Assembly (NCBI RefSeq): GCF_002310375.3
Contig: NZ_CP023315.3
Coordinates: 496,001-560,000, forward strand
DNA: 64,000 nucleotides
Direction of reading: 5' to 3'
From: Caulobacter vibrioides
GTDB lineage: Bacteria > Pseudomonadota > Alphaproteobacteria > Caulobacterales > Caulobacteraceae
Shown: piece after piece, positions 19,671-27,628 of the stretch
Numbering within the stretch: the first letter of the stretch is position 1
Layout of the letters: each line of letters opens with the position of its first letter
Notes under the pieces: generated by a model
Database searches by the model: none
The model's input: only the letters and a program-made list of their open reading frames with translations
Told to the model about the DNA's origin: nothing
Translations under genes and position numbers: made by a program

Positions 19671-19685
19671 TGAGAATGACACTCA
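19671..19685. promoter_or_regulatory. Candidate Fur box upstream of bfd
   Basis: TGAGAATGACACTCA has the 7-1-7 layout of Fur operators (consensus TGATAATnATTATCA), matching 10 of 14 positions. It lies 21 bases upstream of the preferred TTG start of bfd. Iron-dependent control of bfd-bfr would be expected from known biology; the site itself is a visual match only. Confidence 0.4.
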
Positions 19686-19705
19686 ATCGGGTAAGGCGTT
19701 CTTCC

Positions 19706-19891
19706 TTGTACGTCTGCAACTGTAACGGCATCCGCGAGCGCCAAGTGCGCGCCGCCATCGACGCTGGCGCTCAGCGCCCCGCCGACATCTTCCGTCATCA
19801 CGGTTGCCAGGCTCAGTGCGCCAAGTGCGTCTGCGAGATGCGCCAGATGATCCAGGACAATCGCGAAGCCCTCTCGTTCGCTGCCGAGTAA
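19706..19891 (+). CDS. bfd: Bacterioferritin-associated ferredoxin
   Basis: A small [2Fe-2S] protein that reduces bacterioferritin to release stored iron. The four cysteine ligands are visible in YVCNCNGIRERQ and HGCQAQCAKCVCEM (CxC and CxxC pairs). I prefer the TTG at 19706 as start, giving MYVCNCNG with AAGG about ten bases upstream, as Bfd proteins usually begin right at this motif. An ATG at 19670 in the same frame would add 12 residues but overlaps the candidate Fur box. bfr follows 142 bases downstream, supporting the role. Confidence 0.85.
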   Translation: MYVCNCNGIRERQVRAAIDAGAQRPADIFRHHGCQAQCAKCVCEMRQMIQDNREALSFAAE

Positions 19892-19927
19892 CGGCTGAAA
19901 GTCCACAAAATCAGAGATCGCGAGTCA

Positions 19928-19949
19928 CTCTCAAAGATTTCCGTGAGAG
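19928..19949. promoter_or_regulatory. Inverted repeat between bfd and bfr
   Basis: CTCTCA (19928-19933) and TGAGAG (19944-19949) are an inverted pair 10 bases apart, in the 142-base gap before bfr. It could be an operator for a separate bfr promoter or a small mRNA hairpin. No further support is visible. Confidence 0.3.
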
Positions 19950-20033
19950 CGCGAAACACTCGCACATATTAGCATTGAAGGCCGCTGCGGCTTGCCTCAG
20001 GTTCGCGCCAACAGTGATTTCGAGGAGGCCGCC

Positions 20034-20513
20034 ATGCAGGGCGATCCCAGCATCATCCGACTGCTCAACGCGGTGCTCACCAACGAGCTGACGGCGGTCA
20101 ACCAGTACTTCCTGCACGCGCGGATGTACGACAACTGGGGCTTCAAGCGTCTCGGCAAGATCACCTACGACGAATCCATCGGCGAGATGAAACACGCCGA
20201 TATGCTGATCAACCGCATCCTGTTCCTGGAGGGCCTTCCCAACCTTCAGGACCTGCACAAGCTGAAGATTGGCGAGACCGTGCCCGAGTGCCTGAACAGC
20301 GACTTGCAGGTCGAGCTGGCCGGCCGTGAAACCCTGATCCCCGGCATCATCCAGTGCGAACAGGCACGGGACTATGTCAGCCGCGAACTCCTGCGCGTGA
20401 TCCTCAGCGATACCGAGGAGCACATCGACTTCCTCGAGACCCAGCTGTCGCTCGTGAAGTCGCTGGGCGAGGCCAACTACCTCCAATCGGCGATGGGCGA
20501 GCTGCCCGCCTAG
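20034..20513 (+). CDS. bfr: Bacterioferritin
   Basis: A 24-subunit iron-storage protein, 159 residues. The family pattern is clear: LLNAVLTNELTAVNQYFLHARMYDNWGF (ferroxidase Glu and Tyr), DESIGEMKHADMLINRILFLEG (Glu and His ligands, and the heme-binding Met around it), then ILSDTEEHIDFLETQL. All di-iron ligands (E18, E51, H54, E94, E127, H130 in standard numbering) have counterparts. The ATG at 20034 is chosen because GAGGAGG precedes it; the open frame extends 14 codons upstream. It follows bfd. Confidence 0.95.
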   Translation: MQGDPSIIRLLNAVLTNELTAVNQYFLHARMYDNWGFKRLGKITYDESIGEMKHADMLINRILFLEGLPNLQDLHKLKIGETVPECLNSDLQVELAGRETLIPGIIQCEQARDYVSRELLRVILSDTEEHIDFLETQLSLVKSLGEANYLQSAMGELPA

Positions 20514-21028
20514 AGGTTCCTTGCCATGAAGACGCGGGCGCTTTCATCGAGGCCCCGCGCCAGATGTTCGCGCCGAACCGCCGCCAGACCGGGGGGCAAA
20601 GCCTTGTCGTCGAGGTCCGCGAAGCCAAGCCTGCGATAGTAGGGGGCGTTCCAGGGGATTTCGCGAAAGGTTGAAAGCGTCAGCCGCGCCAGGCCCATGC
20701 CGCTGGCGTGGCGCGCCACGGCGTCGATCAGCGTCGCGCCGATCCGCTGACGCTCGAAGACAGGGAGCACGTCGATCTGTTCGATGTAGAGGCTCTGCTC
20801 AAGCCGCCGAAACATCACGAAGCCGGCTAGCGTCGGCCGCCTGTCATCGTCCGCCTCTGCGACCAACAGGCCGCCTTCCCGCTGACGTGCGGCGAGCACC
20901 TCCAGAGGCGACGGTTCGTCGTTGGCGAGGGCGTCCATCACCCCTAGGAACCGCTGGGCCGAGGCGCGCTCGATCGCTTGGATGAGCTGAAGTTCGTCGG
21001 CGCTTGCGGGGCGGATCGTGGTGGTCAT
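20510..21028 (-). CDS. GNAT family N-acetyltransferase
   Basis: A 172-residue acetyl-CoA-dependent acyltransferase. The coenzyme A site is seen as VLPVFERQRIGATLIDAVARHA (R/Q-x-x-G-x-G/A), followed by LTLSTFREIPWNAPYYRRLGF, the C-terminal GNAT strand-helix. The substrate is unknown. The gene converges with bfr, overlapping it by 4 bases. Confidence 0.87.
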   Translation of the reverse strand: MTTTIRPASADELQLIQAIERASAQRFLGVMDALANDEPSPLEVLAARQREGGLLVAEADDDRRPTLAGFVMFRRLEQSLYIEQIDVLPVFERQRIGATLIDAVARHASGMGLARLTLSTFREIPWNAPYYRRLGFADLDDKALPPGLAAVRREHLARGLDESARVFMARNL

Positions 21029-21194
21029 GGGCCAGATTTGCTGGCTCCAGCCTCGCGGTCCAGCCCAAGCGCGTGGGGGCGGGCCTTTGCGTCACCGGCG
21101 CGATGCCGTCATGATGGAGCCAAGAGGCCGGAGACGCCTGGAACCAAGGCTGAACTGGGCTGTTTGAACCATTCGAGTTCATAAGGAGCGGCGC

Positions 21195-21770
21195 ATGCAT
21201 ATCGCCAACGGAACCGCGCGGGAACGCGCCCTGGCCGGCCGCGAGGCGTTCGAACTCGATCGCCAGCAGCGTCATCATCCGGTCGCTCAGGTCGCCGTCG
21301 GGGCGGCCTTGGCGGGGGGCGCGATCGTTGCGGCGATGATCATGGGGCGTCGTCATGAGCGAGCCCTCGATGACGCGATGTACGCCGTCGAGTTCGCCGA
21401 GATGCATGAGCCGGTGGCGCACCAGCCCAAGCCGCTGACCAGCTTGCTGCTGCCGCCGCTGTTCATCGCCATGACCTTGTCGGGTCTTCGGACCTGGAAC
21501 GCGCCCTCCAGCCCAGCCCGGACCCGGGCGCTGACGATCTGGAGCCTCGTGCAAGGCTTCAACGCCCTGTGGTTGGGACTCGGGGCCAAGCGTGTCGGCG
21601 GCCAGTTGGGCGCGGCGACGGCCTCCTTGGCGGCCTCGGCGGCCTATGCCCTGGAGGCGCGTAAGGTCGGTGGCGGCACGGCGCCCGACCTGGGCTGGCT
21701 CGGCGTCGCCAACGCGCTGACAAGCCAACTGTGGCGGCGGACGCTTCCGCGCGGCCCGACGCTGCACTGA
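21195..21770 (+). CDS. TspO/MBR-like membrane protein (divergent)
   Basis: A 191-residue protein with four or five membrane helices. The C-terminal 110 residues (PLFIAMTLSGLRTWNAP, SPARTRALTIWSLVQGFNALW, then a Leu/Ala helix and NALTSQLWRR) follow the pattern of TspO helices 2-5: gxRvWraP, aLxlWxxQxxlNxxW and a final lNxxixR. The N-terminal 60 residues differ and lack the classic proline-rich loop of TspO. TspO proteins bind porphyrins and are oxygen- or light-linked regulators in alphaproteobacteria; whether this one does is uncertain. Upstream ATAAGGAG is a strong ribosome site. Confidence 0.5.
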   Translation: MHIANGTARERALAGREAFELDRQQRHHPVAQVAVGAALAGGAIVAAMIMGRRHERALDDAMYAVEFAEMHEPVAHQPKPLTSLLLPPLFIAMTLSGLRTWNAPSSPARTRALTIWSLVQGFNALWLGLGAKRVGGQLGAATASLAASAAYALEARKVGGGTAPDLGWLGVANALTSQLWRRTLPRGPTLH

Positions 21771-21792
21771 GGTCAGGCGCTTAGCGCGTCGC

Positions 21793-22221
21793 TCACGGCT
21801 GGCGGCCGGCGGCGGCCTTGGCGCCCAAGCGGCGTAGGCCCTCCAGCACCTCCTGCAGGTTTTCGCTGTCGCCGTGCTGGCGGATGATCTTCAGCGCTCG
21901 GATATTGACCCACACCGCCCGACTGTCCCAGGCGCCGCGTTCCACCAGGGCGCGGATCATCGCGCACAGGCTGGCGGCGGATTGCTCCAGTGTGGCGAGC
22001 TCGAACATCCCCGCCAGGGAGCGGACGCTTTCGGCCAGGCGTGCGGCGGTGGTCGCATCGACATCCTCGCCGGCGGCGACCAAGGCGTCGATCGCCTGAT
22101 CGATCAGTTCCAAGGCCGATCCGCGATAGGCTTCGGCGTTCGCCTGGGCCCTGACGAGCGCCGTGCGGATATCGATGCCGCCCGGCAGGTCCACAAAGCG
22201 TGTCAGGCGGCTAGCGGTCAT
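21793..22221 (-). CDS. Unrecognised helical protein paired with a receiver protein
   Basis: A 142-residue, largely helical soluble protein I cannot assign. The middle contains LAESVRSLAGMFELATLEQS, and the end is basic. There are no membrane segments. The start overlaps the stop of the receiver gene upstream by 4 bases (ATGA), so the two are translationally coupled. A role as receiver partner, for example a phosphotransfer or adaptor protein, is an inference from that coupling. No conserved His for phosphotransfer stands out. Confidence 0.65.
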   Translation of the reverse strand: MTASRLTRFVDLPGGIDIRTALVRAQANAEAYRGSALELIDQAIDALVAAGEDVDATTAARLAESVRSLAGMFELATLEQSAASLCAMIRALVERGAWDSRAVWVNIRALKIIRQHGDSENLQEVLEGLRRLGAKAAAGRQP

Positions 22222-22718
22222 TGAAGCAGCGCCGCCGACGCGTTCTGGATGGAGGCCTGATAGGCGACGTTGTCTGTATCGTCGTCCTCAACCTCGCCGG
22301 AAGCGACATTGGCGAAGACCGATGACGTGCTCCAGAGGATGCGATCCAGCAAGGTGTTGGGCGAAAAGGGCTTGGCGACGATGTAGTCGGCCCCTACGCG
22401 GCGGGCTTTCTCGATCAGGGGGCGGGGCGTGTGTCCCGTCACCACGATCACGACGGCCGGTGGCGAGCCCGGCGTTTGTCTCCGGCGATGGTCTTCGATC
22501 AGACGAAGACCCGCGTCCAGGTCCGGGAAGGGGTCCACGATGATCAGGTCGGGATCAAAGCCGTTGCGGCCCTCAGCGTCCTTGAGCCCCCGCCGCTCCA
22601 GCTTCCTGAAGCCGAAGCCCATCAGGATCTGAGCCGTCAGGTCCATGAATCCTGTGTTCTCATCAACGATGAGCACGCCGGCCTCTTGGAACTTGAAGGT
22701 GCTTGCCTGTCTGCCCAC
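22218..22718 (-). CDS. Receiver-domain protein
   Basis: A 166-residue protein with a CheY-like domain: acidic site in VLIVDENTGFMD, phosphoacceptor Asp in DLIIVDPFPDLDAG, Thr in VVTGHTPRP and Lys in YIVAKPFSPN. A 35-residue C-terminal extension (FANVASGEVEDDDTDNVAYQ and on) is acidic and unassigned. There is no DNA-binding domain. It is coupled to the gene at 21793 and lies 124 bases downstream of the bufD gene. Confidence 0.82.
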   Translation of the reverse strand: MGRQASTFKFQEAGVLIVDENTGFMDLTAQILMGFGFRKLERRGLKDAEGRNGFDPDLIIVDPFPDLDAGLRLIEDHRRRQTPGSPPAVVIVVTGHTPRPLIEKARRVGADYIVAKPFSPNTLLDRILWSTSSVFANVASGEVEDDDTDNVAYQASIQNASAALLQ

Positions 22719-22842
22719 GCCGTACCTCTGAGGAATGTGAACAACGTTCCTGTAACGGTGATCGCAAGGAGCAAAAACACTCTTAACGAGAATAAATTGT
22801 ATCGCTTCACGCGTGAGGCGAATTGTCGCAGAGCGGGTGTTT

Positions 22843-23298
22843 TTAGGGGGCTCGCGTCAAGTGGTCGAGGCTGAACCGGCCGCCGCCACGCGCGATCAGA
22901 AGAAGGAGCAGGCCTGTCCAGGACAGGTGCGTTGACCAGGCGTCGGGATAGACAAATATCTGAATGACAGCGGTCATGCCCAGGAAGGCCAGCGCGGAAA
23001 AGCGCGTAAACAGGCCCAGAATGAGCAGGATCGAGAACAGATGCTCGGAATAGGTCGCAGCCTGGGCGGCCAAGTCGGAGGGGATCAGCGGTAGGGCATA
23101 CTCGCTCTCGAACAGGGCGTAGGTCCCGTCGGTGATGCGCAGCAAGCCGTCGACCTTGGTTCGTCCTGACAGCAAGAAGACGGCCGCGACGGCCAGGCGC
23201 GCAACCAGGCTGAGAACGTCTTGGGGCAAGAGCCTTTCGGCGGTCCGTGCGAGGACCGTGAAGGGCGCGCGCCAGATAGGTTCTGCGGAGGTCATCAT
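22843..23298 (-). CDS. bufD: DoxX-family membrane protein (BufD-type)
   Basis: A 151-residue protein with four membrane helices: [19 protein letters not shown] near the start (the RxxxAxxFxxsGxxK motif of DoxX), then three more. It is the last gene of a four-gene operon (precursor, DUF692, DUF2063, DoxX) and its ATGATGA start overlaps the stop of the DUF2063 gene. In the described bufferin operons of Caulobacter a DoxX protein holds this position. Its role (redox or quinone-linked electron input, or transport) is not established. Confidence 0.85.
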   Translation of the reverse strand: MMTSAEPIWRAPFTVLARTAERLLPQDVLSLVARLAVAAVFLLSGRTKVDGLLRITDGTYALFESEYALPLIPSDLAAQAATYSEHLFSILLILGLFTRFSALAFLGMTAVIQIFVYPDAWSTHLSWTGLLLLLIARGGGRFSLDHLTRAP

Positions 23299-24056
23299 TG
23301 TGTGTCCAGGTCTAGGCCGCTGAAAACGCCGTCGGCGATCAGGGCGGCGAAAAGCGTAGCGATCGAGGCGTCAGGCTTGGCCTTGGCGGCGCGTTCGGCA
23401 GCGGCGCTCAAGGTGTCGCCGCCGCGCACAGCGCGCAGAAATTCAGCTTCGGCGTCGTCCACCAATCGGCTTCTCACAACGCCGGCGCGCCGGATCAGCA
23501 TCAGGGTTTGAGGCGCCTCGGTGAGTTCGAGATCATCCGCGCCCGCGCGAGCGGCCAGCCACAGTCCCGGTAGCCCGGCGTCGAATGCGGCGAGCCTGAG
23601 ACTTGGGTGGGCGTGCGTTCGGGCGCACGCCCAGTCGTCCGGTGAGAGCGAGGACAGGGACGCCGCTGCAAGATGTGGCGCTTCGGCGGCGAAAAGGGCC
23701 TCGATCCACAATCGATCAAGATGGGCGACGCCGGCCAGATAAGGCAGGTCGATGGCGGGCGGGAACTGCTGGAGCCAGGACGGGAACGCCGCGCCATAGT
23801 CAAGTAACGCCGCATGTCTGGGGGGCTGTTCGCGCGCAAAGAGGAGCGCTGCGCCGGTGAACCACGCCTCGCCCACGATGGCGCGGACGGTCGGGAAGTT
23901 CTCGGCGAGCGCGTCCACGCAGCCCTTGGCGATCGTGTTGCGGTAGACGCCAAGGCCCTGGGGTGGGGTGTCGCTCACCAGCCACGGCGACAACGCGGCG
24001 CCGTCACTTTTTAGCGCGGCGACGAAGGCGTCTTGAAACGCAAGCAGCTCAGACAT
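23295..24056 (-). CDS. bufC: DUF2063 protein, partner of MNIO maturase (BufC-type)
   Basis: A 253-residue protein. The N-terminal half ([13 protein letters not shown], then [26 protein letters not shown] and the SWLQQFP segment) is the DUF2063 domain found beside DUF692 enzymes, where it recruits the precursor peptide. The ATG at 24056 overlaps the stop of the upstream DUF692 gene by 8 bases (ATGTCTGA), so translation is coupled. The open frame runs 18 codons further upstream but that part is inside the maturase gene. The C-terminal half is less conserved. Confidence 0.88.
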   Translation of the reverse strand: MSELLAFQDAFVAALKSDGAALSPWLVSDTPPQGLGVYRNTIAKGCVDALAENFPTVRAIVGEAWFTGAALLFAREQPPRHAALLDYGAAFPSWLQQFPPAIDLPYLAGVAHLDRLWIEALFAAEAPHLAAASLSSLSPDDWACARTHAHPSLRLAAFDAGLPGLWLAARAGADDLELTEAPQTLMLIRRAGVVRSRLVDDAEAEFLRAVRGGDTLSAAAERAAKAKPDASIATLFAALIADGVFSGLDLDTQ

Positions 24057-24891
24057 GGGCCGGCTCGCGAACATCCCGGCAGGACGACAGGACCGCGGCG
24101 GCCCGATCACGCTCAGCCATCAGGGTGGCGAAGTCTGGGATGTCGTCGTCGCGCTCAATCAGCGTGGGACGGGGTCCGACGCGGGCGATCAGACGCGCAT
24201 AGAGCGTCCAGACCGGCTCGGCGATCGGCGCGCCGTGGGTGTCGATCAGGAGGCTGGCGCCGCCGGGATCGGGCGTGTGTCCAGCCAGATGGATTTCGCC
24301 TATGGCGTGCGCCGGCAGCGCGTCCAGATAGGTCTCCGGCGCATAGCCGAGATTGTGGCCGCTGACGTAGACGTTGTTGACGTCCACCAGCAGGCCGCAG
24401 CCGGTGCGGCTCACCAACGCCTCGAGGAAGTCGACCTCTTCCAGGTCGTGGCCTTTCAGCGGCAGGTAGAGCGAGGGGTTTTCGATCAGTACGCGACGAC
24501 CCAGGGCGTCCTGCATCCGGCCGACATTGCCGCAGACGCGCTCCAGCGCCGCGCGCGTCCGCGGAAAGGGCAGAAGGTCAGGATGGTGGGCGCCGCGATG
24601 GGTCGACCAGGCGAGGTGTTCGGAAACGACAAACGGGTCGAACCGATCAACGAGCCGCTTCAGCGCCTGCAGATGCTCAGGGTCCGGATCGGCGTCCGCC
24701 GCCAGGGAAAGCCCGACACCGTGCATTGAGACCGGGTGGCGCGCACGCACCGCCTCCAGGGCGGCCAGGCGCGGACCGCCGGCGGACATATAGTTCTCAG
24801 GGTGGACCTCGAACCACAGGCCTTCGGCGTCGCAAGCGATCGCGTCGTCGTAGTGCTGCGCTTTGAGGCCAAGGCCGGCGGTGGGGGTCAT
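24049..24891 (-). CDS. bufB: DUF692 MNIO-family peptide maturase (BufB-type)
   Basis: A multinuclear non-heme iron oxidative enzyme (MbnB/TglH/ChrH family) of 280 residues. Metal-ligand segments are visible: FEVHPENY, SMHGVGLSL, VSEHLAWS, VLIENPSLYL, LLVDVNNVYVS, GEIHLAGH, IDTHGAPI and IERDDDIP, in family order. Members use iron and oxygen to convert cysteines in a peptide into heterocycles; in bufferins the products are thiooxazoles. I choose the ATG at 24891 (MTPTAGLGLKAQHYDD); an ATG 24 bases upstream also exists. It follows bufA across a hairpin and is coupled to bufC. Confidence 0.93.
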   Translation of the reverse strand: MTPTAGLGLKAQHYDDAIACDAEGLWFEVHPENYMSAGGPRLAALEAVRARHPVSMHGVGLSLAADADPDPEHLQALKRLVDRFDPFVVSEHLAWSTHRGAHHPDLLPFPRTRAALERVCGNVGRMQDALGRRVLIENPSLYLPLKGHDLEEVDFLEALVSRTGCGLLVDVNNVYVSGHNLGYAPETYLDALPAHAIGEIHLAGHTPDPGGASLLIDTHGAPIAEPVWTLYARLIARVGPRPTLIERDDDIPDFATLMAERDRAAAVLSSCRDVREPAHV

Positions 24892-24909
24892 GGTGTGATC
24901 TTCGAGGCG

Positions 24910-24949
24910 CGTCACTCCCGACGGACCCTGTGGGCGGTCGGGAGTGACG
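24910..24949 (-). terminator. Hairpin between bufA and bufB (attenuator or mRNA stabiliser)
   Basis: CGTCACTCCCGAC (24910-24922) and GTCGGGAGTGACG (24937-24949) form a perfect 13-bp stem with a 14-base loop. No T tract follows on the minus strand. It sits between the precursor gene and the maturase gene and overlaps the upstream ATG option of bufB. It is related to the GTCATCCCGG repeats. Partial termination or 3'-end protection of bufA mRNA is inferred. Confidence 0.65.
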
Positions 24950-24972
24950 GGATCTGAAGGTGTGTTCGGCGC

Positions 24973-25431
<459 letters not shown>

Positions 25432-25443
25432 TTAGGGGCTGGC

Positions 25444-25983
25444 GTGACGGACTCCGAAACCCGATTGAAGGCGCTGATGCTGCGCGGGCTGGATGGCGAC
25501 ACCGCCGCCTACCGCGAATGCCTCGCCCTGCTCGGCGTTCGGCTACGCGCCTATTTCATGCGTCGTATGTCGGGCGCGCCCGGCGATGTGGAGGATCTGG
25601 TGCAGGAGACGCTGCTGGCGGTGCATCTCAAGCGGTCGACCTGGGATAGCGCCCAGTCGTTCACGGCGTGGGCGCACGCGGTGGCGCGCTACAAGCTGAT
25701 TGACCACTGGAGACGCCGAAAGATTCGTCAAACCCTGCCGATCGAGGACCATATTGAGTTCCTGGCCGCCGACGAGCCTGACCCTGGCGTGGCTATGGAG
25801 CTGGATCGCGCCTTGGCGACCTTGCCCGAGCGCCAAAGGCTGCTGGTCAGCGACGTGAAGTTGACCGGACTATCGCTCGCCGAGGCGGGTGCGCGTGCGG
25901 GGATTTCCGAGGGCGCGGCGAAGGTCGCCCTCCATCGGGCCTTGAAGGCTCTGGCCGAAAGGATGCGCCGTGCGGACGGATGA
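25444..25983 (+). CDS. sigF: ECF sigma factor SigF
   Basis: A 179-residue ECF sigma factor. Region 2 (RAYFMRRMSGAPGDVEDLVQETLLAVHLKRSTWD, then FTAWAHAVARYKLIDHWRRRK) and region 4 (LATLPERQRLLVSDVKLTGLSLAEAGARAGISEGAAKVALHRALKAL) are both complete. The downstream overlapping gene is the DUF1109 anti-sigma factor NrsF, and the divergent operon is bufABCD. In C. crescentus SigF responds to chromium, cadmium and related stress. GTG start; the gene ends inside nrsF (14-base overlap). Confidence 0.93.
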   Translation: MTDSETRLKALMLRGLDGDTAAYRECLALLGVRLRAYFMRRMSGAPGDVEDLVQETLLAVHLKRSTWDSAQSFTAWAHAVARYKLIDHWRRRKIRQTLPIEDHIEFLAADEPDPGVAMELDRALATLPERQRLLVSDVKLTGLSLAEAGARAGISEGAAKVALHRALKALAERMRRADG

Positions 25984-26614
25984 CCTGATCGACGTCCTCG
26001 CCAGCGATGCGAGGGGCGGGCGCGAGAAGGCTCCGCCGCGCCAACTCGCCGTCGTGGCGGTGATCGGGGCGCTCGCGGCGCTTATTCTGGTGCTGGGCTG
26101 GCTAAATGCGCGTCAGGATCTGGCGCGGGCTGTGTTGGGCTCGATGTTCTGGATGAAGGCGGCGTACACCGCGCTGCTGGGCGTTGCGGGCTATCTGGCG
26201 GTCGAGCGGCTGTCCCGCCCAAACGGCTCGGGCCGGCGCGGTTGGATCATCGCCTGCGCGGTCTTCGTGATTTGCGCGGCGGCCGGTCTCTATCAGGCCG
26301 TGGTGAGCCCCGACGTACAGGCGGCCTTGAAGATGTTGCATGGGCATTCCTGGCGGTCGTGCAGTCCCCGAATCCTGCTGCTTGGACTGCCGATGCTGAG
26401 CCTGGGGCTCTGGGTGCTGCGGAGCATGGCGCCGACGCGGCCGTCTCTGGCGGGTTTCGCGATGGGACTGTTCTCGGGCGGAGTGGTCGCCACCGTCTAT
26501 GGCCTTCATTGCCCGGAGCACACGTTCACCTTTATCGCGCTCTGGTACAGTCTGGGCGTGCTGGCGCTCGGCGCCGTCGGCGCCTTGGTGGGGCGTCTGG
26601 TGCTGCGGTGGTGA
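25970..26614 (+). CDS. nrsF: Membrane anti-sigma factor NrsF (DUF1109)
   Basis: A 214-residue inner-membrane protein with a short cytoplasmic start (MRTDDLIDVLASDARGG...) and six membrane helices. The two cysteines known to be needed for sensing fall at residues 131 (SWRSCSPR) and 181 (GLHCPEH), exactly the published positions, which supports both the family call and the GTG start at 25970. It should hold SigF inactive until metal or thiol stress changes these cysteines. It overlaps sigF by 14 bases. Confidence 0.93.
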   Translation: MRTDDLIDVLASDARGGREKAPPRQLAVVAVIGALAALILVLGWLNARQDLARAVLGSMFWMKAAYTALLGVAGYLAVERLSRPNGSGRRGWIIACAVFVICAAAGLYQAVVSPDVQAALKMLHGHSWRSCSPRILLLGLPMLSLGLWVLRSMAPTRPSLAGFAMGLFSGGVVATVYGLHCPEHTFTFIALWYSLGVLALGAVGALVGRLVLRW

Positions 26615-26774
26615 ATAGTCTCCAGCCACACTGAATACCCGGCGCGCAAATTCGTAAGTTTCGCGCTGCGGTCGATTGACAAGCCGCCCTTGCGCCAATG
26701 AAGTGCCGCCTCTTTCGCGACTGAGACGCGTTAGGTTTGGCTCAAACGCCATACGGCTCTGTGGGGAGGGGCGC

Positions 26775-27485
26775 GTGACGATCGACGAGACCCTCGCCCC
26801 TACGCCTGGCGGCGCTCCGATCTGGTCCGCTGAGAATCTGCCCTGGCGTCTGGCTGAGGTCGCCGCTGCGGGAGCCCTTGGCGGGCTGCTGATGATCCTG
26901 GCTTGGCTTGGTCTGCGGCCCGATCTGGCGGCGGCGGTTCAAACGCCGGTCTTCTGGATCAAGGCCGGCTACGCCGCCGTCTTGGCCATCGGCGCGTCGC
27001 TGGCGGCCTGTCGCATGGTGCGTAGCCGCCCCTGGGGCCTGGTTCCGCTGCTGCTAGCCGCTGGCGTGGCGGGCGGCTTCCTCACCTTTGGTCTGGCGCA
27101 GGCCATGGGGCTGAGCCCGCAGGGGCTGGCAAGCCCCTACTGGTCCTCCGCGCTGGGCTGCGTCGTAAGCATCCTGGCGATCGCAACGCCGATGTTGCTC
27201 TTCGCCAGCTACGGCCTGGCCAGTGTTGATCCTGAACGACCGTTGCTTGTCGGCTTCGCCGGGGGCCTGGCGTGCGGCGCAGTCGCCGACATCGTCTTCG
27301 GCCTGCATTGCGCCTACACGACCTTCGCCTTCATCGCGCCTTGGCATACGGCCGGAATGGTGACCTGCGGGGTCGCTGGTCTGTTGCTGTTGAGTCTCTT
27401 CGCGCGGGTGCGACGCGCTAGAGCGGCTTCCGATCTGATTGATCCAATCAAGTCGGATCAAAAAGACCCTGTTTCAAGGGTTTAG
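26775..27485 (+). CDS. Second DUF1109 (NrsF-like) membrane protein
   Basis: A 236-residue six-helix membrane protein resembling NrsF: the DLAAAVQTPVFWIKAGYAAVL segment matches DLARAVLGSMFWMKAAYTALL, and both sensor cysteines are kept (C129 in SALGCVVSIL, C178 in FGLHCAYTTF). The N-terminus differs from NrsF (MTIDETLAPTPGG), so it may not bind SigF. I choose the GTG at 26775, which follows GGGGAGGGG; the frame is open to 26676. The last 21 residues are encoded by a palindromic repeat. Its partner is unknown; it may be a second sensor for SigF or for another sigma factor. Confidence 0.85.
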   Translation: MTIDETLAPTPGGAPIWSAENLPWRLAEVAAAGALGGLLMILAWLGLRPDLAAAVQTPVFWIKAGYAAVLAIGASLAACRMVRSRPWGLVPLLLAAGVAGGFLTFGLAQAMGLSPQGLASPYWSSALGCVVSILAIATPMLLFASYGLASVDPERPLLVGFAGGLACGAVADIVFGLHCAYTTFAFIAPWHTAGMVTCGVAGLLLLSLFARVRRARAASDLIDPIKSDQKDPVSRV

Positions 27486-27534
27486 AGCGCTTTTCAATCC
27501 GATGGCCGTTTCGCGCTTATCGGAACGGCTCTAG
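27418..27534. repeat. CTAGAGC-bounded palindromic repeat overlapping a gene end
   Basis: It starts CTAGAGC (27418) and ends GCTCTAG (27528-27534). Internal sub-palindromes include GATTGATCCAATC and CGATCTGATT...TCAATCCGATGG. It is the sibling of the element at 1303-1410. Bases 27418-27485 are the last codons of the DUF1109-like gene, so the repeat is translated in part. Confidence 0.75.
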
Positions 27535-27576
27535 ACGCCGGCGCCCTCGAAAACGTCACCATTTCGAATGGCGGTC

Positions 27577-27605
27577 AAAAAAAAGGGAGGCCGGAGCCTC
27601 CCTTT
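27577..27605 (-). terminator. Terminator of the gap-pgk-fba cluster
   Basis: On the minus strand a perfect 10-bp stem (AAAGGGAGGC at 27582-27591 with GCCTCCCTTT at 27596-27605) ends in eight T residues (27577-27584). It lies 24 bases beyond the fba stop codon. Confidence 0.95.
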
Positions 27606-27628
27606 CTGACTGACGGTCCGGACGCCGA

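Noticed and set aside
26615-26774. SigF promoter before the second DUF1109 gene
   Set aside because: I looked for GTAACC-N16-CGAA in this gap and did not find it, so the gene is either read through from nrsF or uses another promoter.
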